64,000 nt of DNA from UBA6168 sp964423205 (GTDB lineage: Bacteria > Bacteroidota > Bacteroidia > Chitinophagales > Saprospiraceae), in assembly GCA_964423205.1 (NCBI GenBank), contig CAYRDX010000013.1, forward strand, positions 16,177-80,176, in the 5' to 3' direction. Position numbers and translations under genes: made by a program. This document shows, in pieces, positions 52,430-60,566 of this stretch. The notes beneath the pieces are model-generated. The model had not been told where the DNA came from and did not search any database. It saw only the letters and a program-made list of their open reading frames with translations. Position 1 is the stretch's first letter; each line of letters opens with the position of its first letter.

Positions 52430-53770
52430 TGCCTGGCTTTTATCTTGTTCTCCTTTCGCATGCTGTCGAGAAAGCGCCTGACTTCAGTAAAAGAAACCAC
52501 CTTATCATTAAAATGGCTGGCCACTATTTCTTTTTCCTCCAAAGTTGCTCCGAGATGATTCAGGATATTTGCAAGGTGCATTTTCATATGTCCTTTTTGG
52601 ATTCCAGTTGTAATCAGGGACATCACTGCAGAAAAATTCTGAGCCAGTCCCACCGATGCCACAACCATCATCAATTCTTCGGCAGAGGGTTGACCCAATA
52701 ATTCGAGTGATCTCTTGGCAATGGGGTGCAATTTAGTTAGGCCGCCAACTGTGCCCAATGCCAGAGGTATGTCGAGCCAGAATCTGAAAACGCCATTTTC
52801 AACAGTGCAGTAACTCAGGCTCCGGTATTTACCATCACGGGCAGCGTACGTGTGACCGCAGGCTTCCACAGCCCTAAAGTCATTGGCTGTTGCCAGCACT
52901 ACAGCATCTATACCATTAAAAATGCCCTTGTTGTGGGTAGTCGCACGATGCGGGTCATGATNNNNNNNNNNNNNNNNNNNNNNNNNNNNNAAATGTGACG
53001 GCGTCCATTTCATTGGGAAAATCACCGAGTTCATCCACAGTACAACTCACCTCTGCGCTGACCAGGCATTCGGGAGTGTAATTGGACAAAATGGACATTA
53101 CAACGGAAAGCTCTCTTTCATCTTCATCAAATACCGGGTAAGTGGCAACAAACACTTCCAGGCTCCTTCCAAATTGTTCCAGCACGGAATTAATGAAGTT
53201 GGCTCCCATGCTGTCGCGCGTGTCGAAAGTGACCTTTAGCTGAAAATAATTTTCCTCCAAATGGCTCAGATCTACCAATTCGATATCGAGAATACCCCCG
53301 CCTCTTTCCTCCATATTCTCGGTTAGGTAAGCGGCTTCCTTTCGCAGTGTGGATTTGAGTTCTGGAAGGATGGGTTGTAATTTGGAAGCCGATCCGGGCC
53401 AGATGAAATGCACTTGCCCAACTTTTTTCATGCCCAATGTGCGGGCTTTAAATCCTCCACGGCTCAGCCAAAACTTTGCAGCTTTTGAAGCAGCAGCCAC
53501 TACTGAACTTTCTTCGATAACCATAGGCACAGCATACAGGTGGCCATTAATTAAAAAATTGGGTGCCACACTGTAAGGCATGGGAAAATTGCTGATAGTA
53601 TTTTCGCTGAAACCATCCAACAATTTTTGCTGCTCTTCGTCATGGTGCCAATAACTCATCAACTCACGCATCACATTTTCGGGATCTTTGAAAAAGTTCT
53701 CCACTATCCAGCGTATTTTACCCGTTTTGGAAAGTTTTGAAAACCCCGAAATTGTTTTTTTCTCACTCAT
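52426..53770 (-). CDS. mvaA: HMG-CoA reductase, class II (split by an assembly gap)
   Basis: Reduces HMG-CoA to mevalonate. The N-terminal part (MSEKKTISGFSKLSKTGKIRWIV...) has the catalytic Glu loop VPMVIEESSVVAAASKAAKFW; the C-terminal part has DPHRATTHNKGIFNGIDAVV (catalytic Lys), NDFRAVEACGHTYA (Asp) and GIQKGHMKMHL (His). These are class II (Pseudomonas mevalonii-like) motifs. A run of 29 Ns (52962-52990) interrupts the gene just before DPHRA. With this N count the two halves are out of frame by one base, so the true gap length is different. About 10 residues are hidden. Confidence 0.93.
52962..52990. other. Assembly gap (29 Ns) in HMG-CoA reductase
   Basis: Undetermined bases inside mvaA. 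The total length 52426-53770 is 1345 bases, not a multiple of three, so the gap size is an estimate. Confidence 0.99.
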
Positions 53771-53780
53771 AGTTTTCTCG

Positions 53781-54845
53781 TCATTTTACCCGCAGGAAAG
53801 CCTTTGCGAGTTTATATCCCTCTATCTGATTGTGGATATGTTTGTATAGGTCATCGTAAGAACCCTGGGCAAACTTTAAGAATCCGGAAGCCTGGCCGTA
53901 AACAGCCGGCAATTTCAGTTTATTGATTAAATAATAACCGTCGAGATAGTCCCTCACACCACCAGATACGATGACCTGCTGACATTTAATATCCTCACCT
54001 AATTCTTCAACAATTTCATTTGTGAAAACGACCATTTCTTCGGCAGTATGGCCAATGCCTGCAAATGGATGATAATTGGTGGCCGCCTCTTCAGATGCCC
54101 TCAATAATTCTAGTTTGGAAAAATTAGTACCACCTGCTGCCGCAAATTCTACTGCCTTCAAAGGCAACTGTAAAAGAGCTTTGAGGCTTTCTTTACCCAT
54201 GCCTTGTCCTACTTCTTTTACGATCAGTGGCAGCTTGGTTTTTTCTAAAAAAGATTCAATAATTAGTATTGGAGACTGAATGATGGTATCTCCTTCGGGT
54301 TGCAGGGCTTCCTGTAATGGATTTACATGTATAATCAATCCATCTGCCCTGAGTTTATCAACCAGCTTTATAACATGGTTTGTCTGGTCAGTTGTTAACA
54401 GGTGTTCAATCTGTGCGATTCCGAGATTGGCATATAAGGGAACTTGGTTGCCTATTAAAACCCGGACATCAAAATCCGGAAGAAATGTATCGTCATAGAG
54501 CAGTTGACGACAGGAACCTAAACCCATCCCCATTCCAAAATCCCGGCAAGCTCTTGCCAGGTTATGGTTGATGATGCGTGCTTTTTGGGTGCCACCTGTC
54601 ATGCTGGATACCCAAATCGGGACATTCAATGTTTTGCCTAAAAAGGTAAATGATTGCAGCGTTTCTTTGCCAGGATGGCCAGACAACAATGGTTCATAAT
54701 AAAACCTGGGGTCCAAATCGTTTCCGGTGACTCTCGATTTGAAAGCAAGCTCTATGTGGTCCTTTTTTCTGGATTCTGCATTTGGATCTTCCAGCTTCAT
54801 CTTATCCTGTTGTTCTGTATGATTCATAACGCTGCTAACCAACAA
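53781..54845 (-). CDS. fni: Type 2 isopentenyl-diphosphate delta-isomerase
   Basis: The FMN-dependent enzyme that interconverts IPP and DMAPP. It has 354 residues with the TIM-barrel signatures RKKDHIELAF, VPIWVSSMTGGT, GLGSCRQLL, HVNPLQEALQPEGD, VKEVGQGM and IVSGGVRDYLDG. Together with HMG-CoA reductase (10 bp downstream) and a GHMP kinase it defines a mevalonate-pathway operon for isoprenoids. Upstream lies ileS, 173 bp away on the same strand. A near -7 box (TAATCTTG) in that gap may give the operon its own promoter. The start may instead be Met 7 (MNHTEQQDKM). Confidence 0.95.
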   Translation of the reverse strand: MLVSSVMNHTEQQDKMKLEDPNAESRKKDHIELAFKSRVTGNDLDPRFYYEPLLSGHPGKETLQSFTFLGKTLNVPIWVSSMTGGTQKARIINHNLARACRDFGMGMGLGSCRQLLYDDTFLPDFDVRVLIGNQVPLYANLGIAQIEHLLTTDQTNHVIKLVDKLRADGLIIHVNPLQEALQPEGDTIIQSPILIIESFLEKTKLPLIVKEVGQGMGKESLKALLQLPLKAVEFAAAGGTNFSKLELLRASEEAATNYHPFAGIGHTAEEMVVFTNEIVEELGEDIKCQQVIVSGGVRDYLDGYYLINKLKLPAVYGQASGFLKFAQGSYDDLYKHIHNQIEGYKLAKAFLRVK

Positions 54846-54934
54846 CCTGTGAAATTAGTTTAAAACAACGACAAGATTATGCTTTTGCGGATGCAAATGT
54901 TCAGCTATGCATTATCGGATTGGGGCGTCATTGA

Positions 54935-55045
54935 GTTCAAAACCTTAATTCAACGTTACTTGTACACCAAGACCAGTGACCGGGTGACTCGGAGTCACCC
55001 GGTCCTTGGTTCAAAACCTTAATTCAGCGTTACTTGTATGCCAAG
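54935..55045. repeat. 37-bp direct duplication of the ileS 3' end around a hairpin
   Basis: GTTCAAAACCTTAATTCA is followed by CGTTACTTGTAC-like sequence at 54935-54971 and again at 55009-55045 (four mismatches in 37 bp). The second copy includes the real end of ileS (last eight codons, stop). The first is a non-coding copy. Between them is a palindromic hairpin. Confidence 0.88.
54978..55004. repeat. GGTGAC-N5-GTCACC hairpin, copy 2
   Basis: GACCGGGTGACT, loop CGG, AGTCACCCGGTC: a perfect 12-bp stem, extended outside by CCAAG/CTTGG. It is 15 bp beyond the ileS stop and related to the hairpin after thrS (13843-13875). Confidence 0.8.
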
Positions 55046-58000
55046 GGAAACGCCATCCAAAAGCTCCACCAGTTCACCTGTTTCGACTTTTTCAACCAGT
55101 TCAAGGGAATTTGCCAAAGTCTCATTTTTAATGTATTCCCCAAAGCCATGAACAGCCGGTATGACCAAGGCGTGTTTTTCCAGTTTGATGGAAATGCGGT
55201 CGGTAACGTTGAAATCGCTGTTCTTGCGTATGTTTTGAATGCGATTGACCAATTCCCTTGCAGTACCTTCTGCAACTAAAGCATCCGTCAAAGTAATATC
55301 GAGAGCGACGGTTAGGTCATTATCAGTCGCTACCAGCAGTCCGGGAACATCTTCCGCTGTGATTTCAAAATCCTCCAGGTTCAGGTCAAAACTTTCTCCT
55401 TCAACCTCTAAAAGATAATGCCCACTGCTTTCAATGTCATTTATGCCCTCCTGAGAAAGAGAGGTTATGATTTGGGAAGCATCTTTCATGTGCTTTCCGA
55501 GTCTTTTACCGAGTGTCTTGAAGTTTGGTTTGATTTTTTTATGGATTACCCCGGCGGTATCGGTGATGTATTCTATTTCCTTGATATTGACTTCAGCAAG
55601 AATAAGCTCTTTCACTTGCTCTACATGACCAATGAATTTCTCATCGAGAATGGGTAGGAGGATTTTCTGAAGAGGTTGTCTTACACGTATGTTTTCTCTT
55701 TTTCTGAGTGAAAGAATCAGAGAAGAAATGCGCTGAGCGTAATCCATTCTTTGCTCCAGGTCTGGATCGATTTTGGAAACATCCTCTTCAACCAAATCTG
55801 TCAGATGAACACTGTCAAACCTTAGTGGAGTATGGTTCATAATGGCTTTTTCCCTTATGGGGTCAGTGAGATTTTTATACAACCAATCCGTAAAGAACGG
55901 GGCAAGACTGGAGCTAAGCTGTGTAACAATCATCAGGCACTCAAACAAGGTTTGATAGGCAGCTTCTTTGTCAGGGTTCATTTCACCTTTCCAAAAACGC
56001 CTCCTGCTTAACCGGACATACCAATTGCTGAGATGCTCATCGACAAAATTCTCGATGGCACGTGCGGCTTTGGTCGGTTCATAGTCGTCCATGTTTTCCC
56101 TGTAGTCCCTCACAAGACTGTACAACTTGGATAAAATCCAACGGTCCAGTTCGGTACGCTGACTCATAGGCAAGACATTCATCTCGTCCATGGTCCATTT
56201 GTCGATATTGGCATACAGTGCAAAAAAGCTGTAGGTATTGTAGAGGGTACCGAAGAATTTTCGCTGCACTTCGCTGATACCTGCTACATCAAATTTGAGA
56301 TTATCCCATGGTGACGCATTTGAAATCATGTACCACCTGAGCGCATCGGCACCATATTTTTCAACCGTCTCAAAGGGGTCAACTGCATTGCCGAGCCTTT
56401 TGGACATCTTGTTACCATCTTTGTCCAATACCAAGCCATTGGAAACGACAGTTTTGAAAGAGACCTGATCAAAACACATCACGGCAATGGCGTGCAGGGT
56501 ATAAAACCAACCTCGTGTCTGGTCAACTCCTTCTGCGATGAAATCTGCAGGAAAGCTTTTATGGAAAGGCGCTTTAAAAGGCCTGTCAGAACCCGCTTCC
56601 AATTTTTCATAGTCAAGCCCCCACTGTGCATAAGGCATAGAGCCAGAATCAAACCATACGTCAATTAAGTCGAGTTCCCGTTGCATGGGTTGTTCATCGG
56701 CACTGGCCAATACGATTTCATCGATGAAAGGTCTGTGGATATCAACTGGTACTTCCTGCGAAAGTCCAAGTGCAGCGTTGGCAACTTCCACTTCTTTCTT
56801 AAGTTCCAAAATCGAACCTATGCATTTTTCCTGCGAACCATCTCTGGTTCTCCAAATCGGAAGAGGAACACCCCAATAACGTGACCTGCTGAGGTTCCAA
56901 TCCTGCAGATTTTCAAGCCATTTACCAAAACGGCCTTCACCAGTAGAAGCAGGTTTCCAATTAATGGTTTGGTTCAGTTCGTACATCCGCTCCTTACTTG
57001 CCGATGCTTTGATAAACCAACTGTCAAGAGGGTAGTACAAAACTGGCTTATCGGTACGCCAGCAATGGGGATAATTGTGTTGATGTTTAGCTATGTTCAG
57101 TGCCTTGTTCTCATGTTTCAGTTTGACAGCTATGTCAATGTCCACATTGGTCCATTCCGGGTCCTCAGTGTAGTTTTTGACATATCGCCCTGAGAACTCA
57201 CCCACTGAGTCTACAAATTTTCCCTGTTTATCTACCAGAGTCAATGAGCCAATGCCATTTGCTTTGGCAGCCCTCATATCATCGGCTCCAAAGCTGGGAG
57301 CAGTGTGAACGACTCCAGTGCCATCTTCAGTGGTAACAAAATCGCCAACCAAGACTCTGTAAGCATCTTCTCCAAAACCGCTATTTCCCCACAGAGGCTC
57401 TATAGGATTTCCAAAATCCAATAATGGCTCATATCGCACTCCTTCGAGCTGTTCCGCAGTTAAACCATTCTTTTGTTCCAGTATTTCCGGTTGATTTTTG
57501 CCGCCAAACCACTTTTCCACCAACGCCTCAGCTAAGATGGTGCTAACGTGTAGTCCAGTGTAAGGGTTAATGGTTTTGACTTTTGCATAAGCGATGTTGT
57601 TGCCTATGGTCAATGCAGTATTGGAGGGCAGGGTCCAAGGGGTGGTTGTCCATGCCAATATCCTGAGGTCCTCATCAGAATTTTCAAATAGTGCTGCCGA
57701 CTTGCTATCATGAACCACTTTAAACATAGCCACAACAGTAGTGTCGGAAACCTCCCTGTAACATCCGGGCATGTTGAGCTCGTGTGAGCTCAATCCAGTC
57801 CCTGCCCCCGGAGAATAAGGCTGTATCGTATAACCTTTGTATAATAACCCTTTGTCATAAAGTCTCTTCAACAACCACCAAACGCTTTCAATGTATTCAT
57901 TGGTATAGGTGATATAGGGGTTATCCAAATCAACCCAATACCCAATTTTTCGGGTGATGTCATCCCACTCGTCTTTATAGGTCATGACCGTTTCCCGGCA

Positions 58001-58354
58001 CTTCTGATTGTACTCGTCCACTGAAATTTTATGACCGATATCTTCTTTCGTAATACCCAGTTCCTTTTCTACACTAATTTCAATGGGAAGCCCATGAGTG
58101 TCCCATCCACCCTTTCGCTCTACCCGAAGTCCTTTTAATGTCTGGTATCTGCAGAAAAGATCTTTAATGGTGCGGGCCATGACATGGTGAATGCCGGGTT
58201 TTCCATTGGCAGAAGGAGGGCCTTCGTAAAAGACAAAAGAATTCCCCTTTGCCCGCTGATTGATGCTTTTTTCAAAGATTTGGTCTTCCTGCCAAAAGCT
58301 CAGGATTTCACTATCGATATTGGGTAAATTCAGGTTTTTAAATTCTCGGTACAT
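55019..58354 (-). CDS. ileS: Isoleucyl-tRNA synthetase (eukaryote-like type)
   Basis: Charges tRNA-Ile; a 1111-residue class I synthetase. HIGH-like motif PPSANGKPGIHHVMART (~45-60), WDTHGLPIE, a CP1 editing domain (TTPWTLPSNTALTIG, VHTAPSFGADDM), and the KMSKRLGN loop at ~650, then an anticodon-binding helical domain and a C-terminal extension. Length and motif forms resemble the eukaryote-like IleRS type, which in other organisms is often mupirocin-tolerant; that property is inferred only. Expression is predicted to be controlled by an Ile-rich leader peptide and terminator upstream (58451-58609). Confidence 0.97.
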   Translation of the reverse strand: MYREFKNLNLPNIDSEILSFWQEDQIFEKSINQRAKGNSFVFYEGPPSANGKPGIHHVMARTIKDLFCRYQTLKGLRVERKGGWDTHGLPIEISVEKELGITKEDIGHKISVDEYNQKCRETVMTYKDEWDDITRKIGYWVDLDNPYITYTNEYIESVWWLLKRLYDKGLLYKGYTIQPYSPGAGTGLSSHELNMPGCYREVSDTTVVAMFKVVHDSKSAALFENSDEDLRILAWTTTPWTLPSNTALTIGNNIAYAKVKTINPYTGLHVSTILAEALVEKWFGGKNQPEILEQKNGLTAEQLEGVRYEPLLDFGNPIEPLWGNSGFGEDAYRVLVGDFVTTEDGTGVVHTAPSFGADDMRAAKANGIGSLTLVDKQGKFVDSVGEFSGRYVKNYTEDPEWTNVDIDIAVKLKHENKALNIAKHQHNYPHCWRTDKPVLYYPLDSWFIKASASKERMYELNQTINWKPASTGEGRFGKWLENLQDWNLSRSRYWGVPLPIWRTRDGSQEKCIGSILELKKEVEVANAALGLSQEVPVDIHRPFIDEIVLASADEQPMQRELDLIDVWFDSGSMPYAQWGLDYEKLEAGSDRPFKAPFHKSFPADFIAEGVDQTRGWFYTLHAIAVMCFDQVSFKTVVSNGLVLDKDGNKMSKRLGNAVDPFETVEKYGADALRWYMISNASPWDNLKFDVAGISEVQRKFFGTLYNTYSFFALYANIDKWTMDEMNVLPMSQRTELDRWILSKLYSLVRDYRENMDDYEPTKAARAIENFVDEHLSNWYVRLSRRRFWKGEMNPDKEAAYQTLFECLMIVTQLSSSLAPFFTDWLYKNLTDPIREKAIMNHTPLRFDSVHLTDLVEEDVSKIDPDLEQRMDYAQRISSLILSLRKRENIRVRQPLQKILLPILDEKFIGHVEQVKELILAEVNIKEIEYITDTAGVIHKKIKPNFKTLGKRLGKHMKDASQIITSLSQEGINDIESSGHYLLEVEGESFDLNLEDFEITAEDVPGLLVATDNDLTVALDITLTDALVAEGTARELVNRIQNIRKNSDFNVTDRISIKLEKHALVIPAVHGFGEYIKNETLANSLELVEKVETGELVELLDGVSLGIQVTLN

Positions 58355-58385
58355 ATTTTATTCTGTTCCTTTTGAAAAAGATTGG

Positions 58386-58393
58386 CAAAGATA
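58386..58393 (-). promoter_or_regulatory. Possible second ileS promoter -7 box
   Basis: TATCTTTG on the minus strand, 31 bases before the ileS ATG and downstream of the attenuator. No convincing -33 partner was found. If active it would bypass attenuation. Confidence 0.35.
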
Positions 58394-58450
58394 AAATGGT
58401 TTCTAAATCCGCTTGTTTGAGTTTTGTCAGGTTAAAACCAGACTCAAAAT

Positions 58451-58485
58451 GAAAAGCCCCGGAAGGACTGCAACCTGCCGGGGCT
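58451..58485 (-). terminator. Intrinsic terminator in the ileS leader (attenuator)
   Basis: On the minus strand AGCCCCGG, a 15-base loop, CCGGGGCT, then TTTTC. It lies 97 bases before the ileS start and 21 bases after the stop codon of the Ile-rich leader ORF. The loop contains CAGGTTGCA (58469-58477), complementary to TGCAATCTG (58509-58517) at the end of the leader ORF with one G-U pair; this alternative pairing would disrupt the terminator. Confidence 0.85.
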
Positions 58486-58505
58486 ATTCATTCATCAACG
58501 CCACA

Positions 58506-58565
58506 TTACAGATTGCATGGCAAACTGCTAATTATGATGTTGATTATGATTTGATACTGTTTCAT
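58506..58565 (-). CDS. Ile-rich leader peptide of ileS
   Basis: A 19-codon ORF, MKQYQIIINIIISSLPCNL, read ATG AAA CAG TAT CAA, then ATC ATA ATC AAC ATC ATA ATT, then AGC AGT TTG CCA TGC AAT CTG TAA. Six of seven codons in the centre are Ile codons, all three kinds used. It starts 13 bases after the -7 box of a good promoter, so it is at the very 5' end of the transcript, and is followed by a terminator and ileS. By analogy with classical amino-acid operon attenuators, ribosome stalling at Ile codons when charged tRNA-Ile is scarce would favour the antiterminator. There is no database evidence at hand; the call rests on composition and position. Confidence 0.8.
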   Translation of the reverse strand: MKQYQIIINIIISSLPCNL

Positions 58566-58578
58566 CGTAGTGCCGTCA

Positions 58579-58609
58579 CAAAGGTAGTGTGATTTCTACA
58601 TTATCCCAA
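58579..58609 (-). promoter_or_regulatory. Promoter of the ileS leader transcript
   Basis: Minus strand TTG (58607-58609), 20 bases, TACCTTTG (58579-58586). Transcription should start near 58572-58575, 6-10 bases before the leader ATG. A 7-bp inverted repeat (TAGTGCC 58568-58574, GGCACTA 58610-58616) brackets the promoter. Confidence 0.8.
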
Positions 58610-58914
58610 GGCACTATAAAATTTAGTGGAATAAACTTGTTTAGCAACAAATATTTCTCATGTTGCCAGAATCTCAATTTGTAAAACCCGATGGCTTATA
58701 ACTCGAATTCAGTGATTCTATTATTGCAAAAACAGGGAGTTATTTCAACCCACCTGAAATACAGGCAGCATTTTTGAACAGATTACACTTGATGCAAATG
58801 CTTTTAAGAATCATCCGAAATCGCAAATAATTTTAAAAAGGATTTTGATGAATTTTCAAAGAAAAAATTGAATCGTTGAAAAAATTGAAAAAAATAATTT
58901 TTTCTTGTAGAAAA
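58610..58914. other. AT-rich spacer upstream of the ileS leader and tRNA-like RNA
   Basis: About 300 bp between two divergent promoters. No ORF, hairpin or repeat stands out. Confidence 0.4.
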
Positions 58915-58947
58915 TTTGCTAAAAATAGGCCCATTCCTTTACATTTG
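58915..58947 (+). promoter_or_regulatory. Promoter of the tRNA-like RNA
   Basis: TTTG (58915-58918), 21 bases, TACATTTG (58940-58947). The predicted start is near 58953, about 34 bases before the tRNA-like 5' end. Confidence 0.75.
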
Positions 58948-58986
58948 CATTATCGTTTTTGAAAGTAATTGCGAATTCTAAAATAC

Positions 58987-59155
58987 TGTGAGGTGATGAA
59001 ACAGGCAGCCATGCCCTCTTGTCTCGGGGGTGAGGAGTACGGGATAAACAAAGTATAGAGTTGACGTTACTCAGGTAAGGCCGACCAGGGTTGACCACTA
59101 ATTTCTTTGTGCTTTGGCTAACCGCCTCGTGAAGGTTCGAATCCTTCTCTCACAG
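58987..59155 (+). ncRNA. tRNA-Leu-like RNA with a ~100-base variable-region insertion
   Basis: 5' TGTGAGG pairs with 3' TCTCACA (7 bp, one G-U) to form an acceptor stem. Next is a D arm of the class II Leu kind (TG, ATG, AAACAGGCAGC, CAT). A hairpin CCCTC-TTGTCTC-GGGGG occupies the anticodon position (nominal anticodon GTC, with an unusual T at 37). Near the 3' end is a perfect T arm GAAGG TTCGAAT CCTTC and a discriminator G. Between anticodon hairpin and T arm are about 100 bases instead of ~15, closed by GAGG/CCTC and containing ACAAAG/CTTTGT. The promoter and terminator show it is transcribed. It is not an ordinary tRNA; it could be a processed tRNA mimic, a regulatory RNA or a decayed tRNA with an insertion. 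3' CCA is not encoded. Confidence 0.6.
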
Positions 59156-59162
59156 CAAAAGC

Positions 59163-59194
59163 AGGCGTTGGGAATTTATTCCTGACGCCTTTTC
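59163..59194 (+). terminator. Terminator of the tRNA-like RNA
   Basis: AGGCGT TG GGAAT TT ATTCC TG ACGCCT followed by TTTTCT, 8 bases after the tRNA-like 3' end. Strong intrinsic terminator. Confidence 0.88.
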
Positions 59195-59305
59195 TATTTG
59201 AAATAATGCATCATGCTCCCAACCATATTGACAGTTTGCCCCTCTTTGAATTCCGGAACACACTGATTCCCACCAACTAAAGAAAAGTTATTATAAAATT
59301 TCAGG

Positions 59306-59335
59306 TTGAATTCCTGATAATCATGATTATCTTTG
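59306..59335 (+). promoter_or_regulatory. Promoter of bamD
   Basis: TTG (59306-59308), 19 bases, TATCTTTG (59328-59335): consensus. The transcription start would be ~59341, so the bamD mRNA is nearly leaderless. Confidence 0.8.
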
Positions 59336-59342
59336 CGCCCCT

Positions 59343-60188
59343 ATGAAAAAAAGGTCCATTATTCCGTCCATCCTACTGATGGTGATTCTGCTGGTAAGTG
59401 CCTGCAAATCAGAGTTTGAGAAAATTCGCTCAAGCGGCGATTCTGATTTGATTTACAAAATGGCATTTGAGTTCAATGAAAAGAAAGAATACATGAGAGC
59501 TCAAACACTTTTTGAGTTACTCATACCTGTCTATAGAGGCAGGCCCGAACTGGAGAAGATGTACTTTGATTACGCGTATACTTTTTACCATCAGGCTCAA
59601 TACCTCATGGCAACCTATTATTTCAACACCTTCACCACTACATTTCCAACAAGTCCACTGAAAGAAGAAGCCAGTTTCATGGCGGCATATTCCAACTACA
59701 GAATGTCTCCGACTTTCCGGTTGGATCAGACCTATACGCTGAAGGCAATTGAAGATTTCCAAACATTTGTCAATACTTATCCCAACAGTTCCCGGGTGAA
59801 CGAATGCAATCGCCTTATCGATGAAATGCGACTTAAGCTTGAGAAAAAGACATTCGATGAAGGAATACTCTACTATAATCTGAAAAGATACCAGGCAGCA
59901 ACAGTTACTTTTGAAAACCTTTTGAAAGACTTTCCCGAAACCAACAATGCAGAACAAGTCAGGTTTCTTATTGCAAAAGCAACCTACGACCTGGCAGAAA
60001 ACAGCATCTACGACAAACAGGAAGAGCGCTACCTGAAAGTTGTGACTTACGCCAAAGACTACCTGAATAAATTTTCAGGCACAAAGAACTTTCAGGAAGT
60101 TGAACTCATTTACAATAATTCCGTTAAAAAATTAAAATCACTTACGAATGGCAGATATCAAGACGAAAGCCCAAGGGCTGGATCCTAA
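59343..60188 (+). CDS. bamD: BamD, outer membrane assembly lipoprotein
   Basis: The TPR lipoprotein partner of BamA. 281 residues with lipobox LLVSAC (Cys ~21) and five TPR-like helix pairs: SDLIYKMAFEFNEKKEYMRAQTLFELLIPVYRG, MYFDYAYTFYHQAQYLMATYYFNTFTTTFPTSPLKEEASFMAAYSNY, FDEGILYYNLKRYQAATVTFENLLKDFPETNNAEQVRFLIAKATY. The last 41 bases overlap the next gene. The order bamD, rpoZ-like, coaBC, DUF4835 is a conserved Bacteroidota arrangement. Confidence 0.94.
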   Translation: MKKRSIIPSILLMVILLVSACKSEFEKIRSSGDSDLIYKMAFEFNEKKEYMRAQTLFELLIPVYRGRPELEKMYFDYAYTFYHQAQYLMATYYFNTFTTTFPTSPLKEEASFMAAYSNYRMSPTFRLDQTYTLKAIEDFQTFVNTYPNSSRVNECNRLIDEMRLKLEKKTFDEGILYYNLKRYQAATVTFENLLKDFPETNNAEQVRFLIAKATYDLAENSIYDKQEERYLKVVTYAKDYLNKFSGTKNFQEVELIYNNSVKKLKSLTNGRYQDESPRAGS

Positions 60189-60489
60189 CCTTAGGGCCCG
60201 CAACATCATGGATATTGTTGAACCCACAGGAAACATTTATGAGTCGCTGGCCATTATAACCAAGCGCTCAAAACAACTGGCAATTGACCTTAAGCATGAA
60301 TTGCTGAACAAATTGGAAGAGTTCGCTGTAAACACCGATACCATTGAAGAGATTACAGAGAATAAGGAGCAAATTGAGATTTCCAAGTTTTATGAAAGAC
60401 TCCCAAATCCAACCGTCATTGCTACAGAGGATTTCCTGAATGATGAAATCCATCATCACTACAACGAGAAGCGCCGCAGATTGCAGTGA
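60148..60489 (+). CDS. rpoZ: RNA polymerase omega subunit, Bacteroidota type
   Basis: 113 residues. MADIKTKAQGLDPNLRARNIMDIVEPTGNIYESLAIITKRSKQLA matches the RpoZ/RPB6 core (NIYESLAIITKRSKQLA), which stabilises RNA polymerase beta-prime. The C-terminal half (IEISKFYERLPNPTVIATEDFLNDEI) is the extended form found in Bacteroidota. It starts inside the end of bamD, so translation is coupled. The position between bamD and coaBC supports the call. Confidence 0.88.
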   Translation: MADIKTKAQGLDPNLRARNIMDIVEPTGNIYESLAIITKRSKQLAIDLKHELLNKLEEFAVNTDTIEEITENKEQIEISKFYERLPNPTVIATEDFLNDEIHHHYNEKRRRLQ

Positions 60490-60566
60490 TTCTCCAAGGT
60501 CAACGGCAATCGGAAAGCTGATAATCGATTGCCGCTGACCGTCCTTAATTCTAATGGCAACCTGAA

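Noticed and set aside
58451..58485. SRP-like loop in the G/C-rich hairpin before ileS
   Set aside because: The GGAAGG word is only part of the terminator loop read on the other strand; stems and internal loops of SRP domain IV are absent.
58987..59155. tmRNA, group I intron-containing tRNA, or SRP RNA
   Set aside because: No tmRNA 5' consensus or tag ORF, too short and lacking the intron core helices, and no SRP domain IV loop in this stretch.
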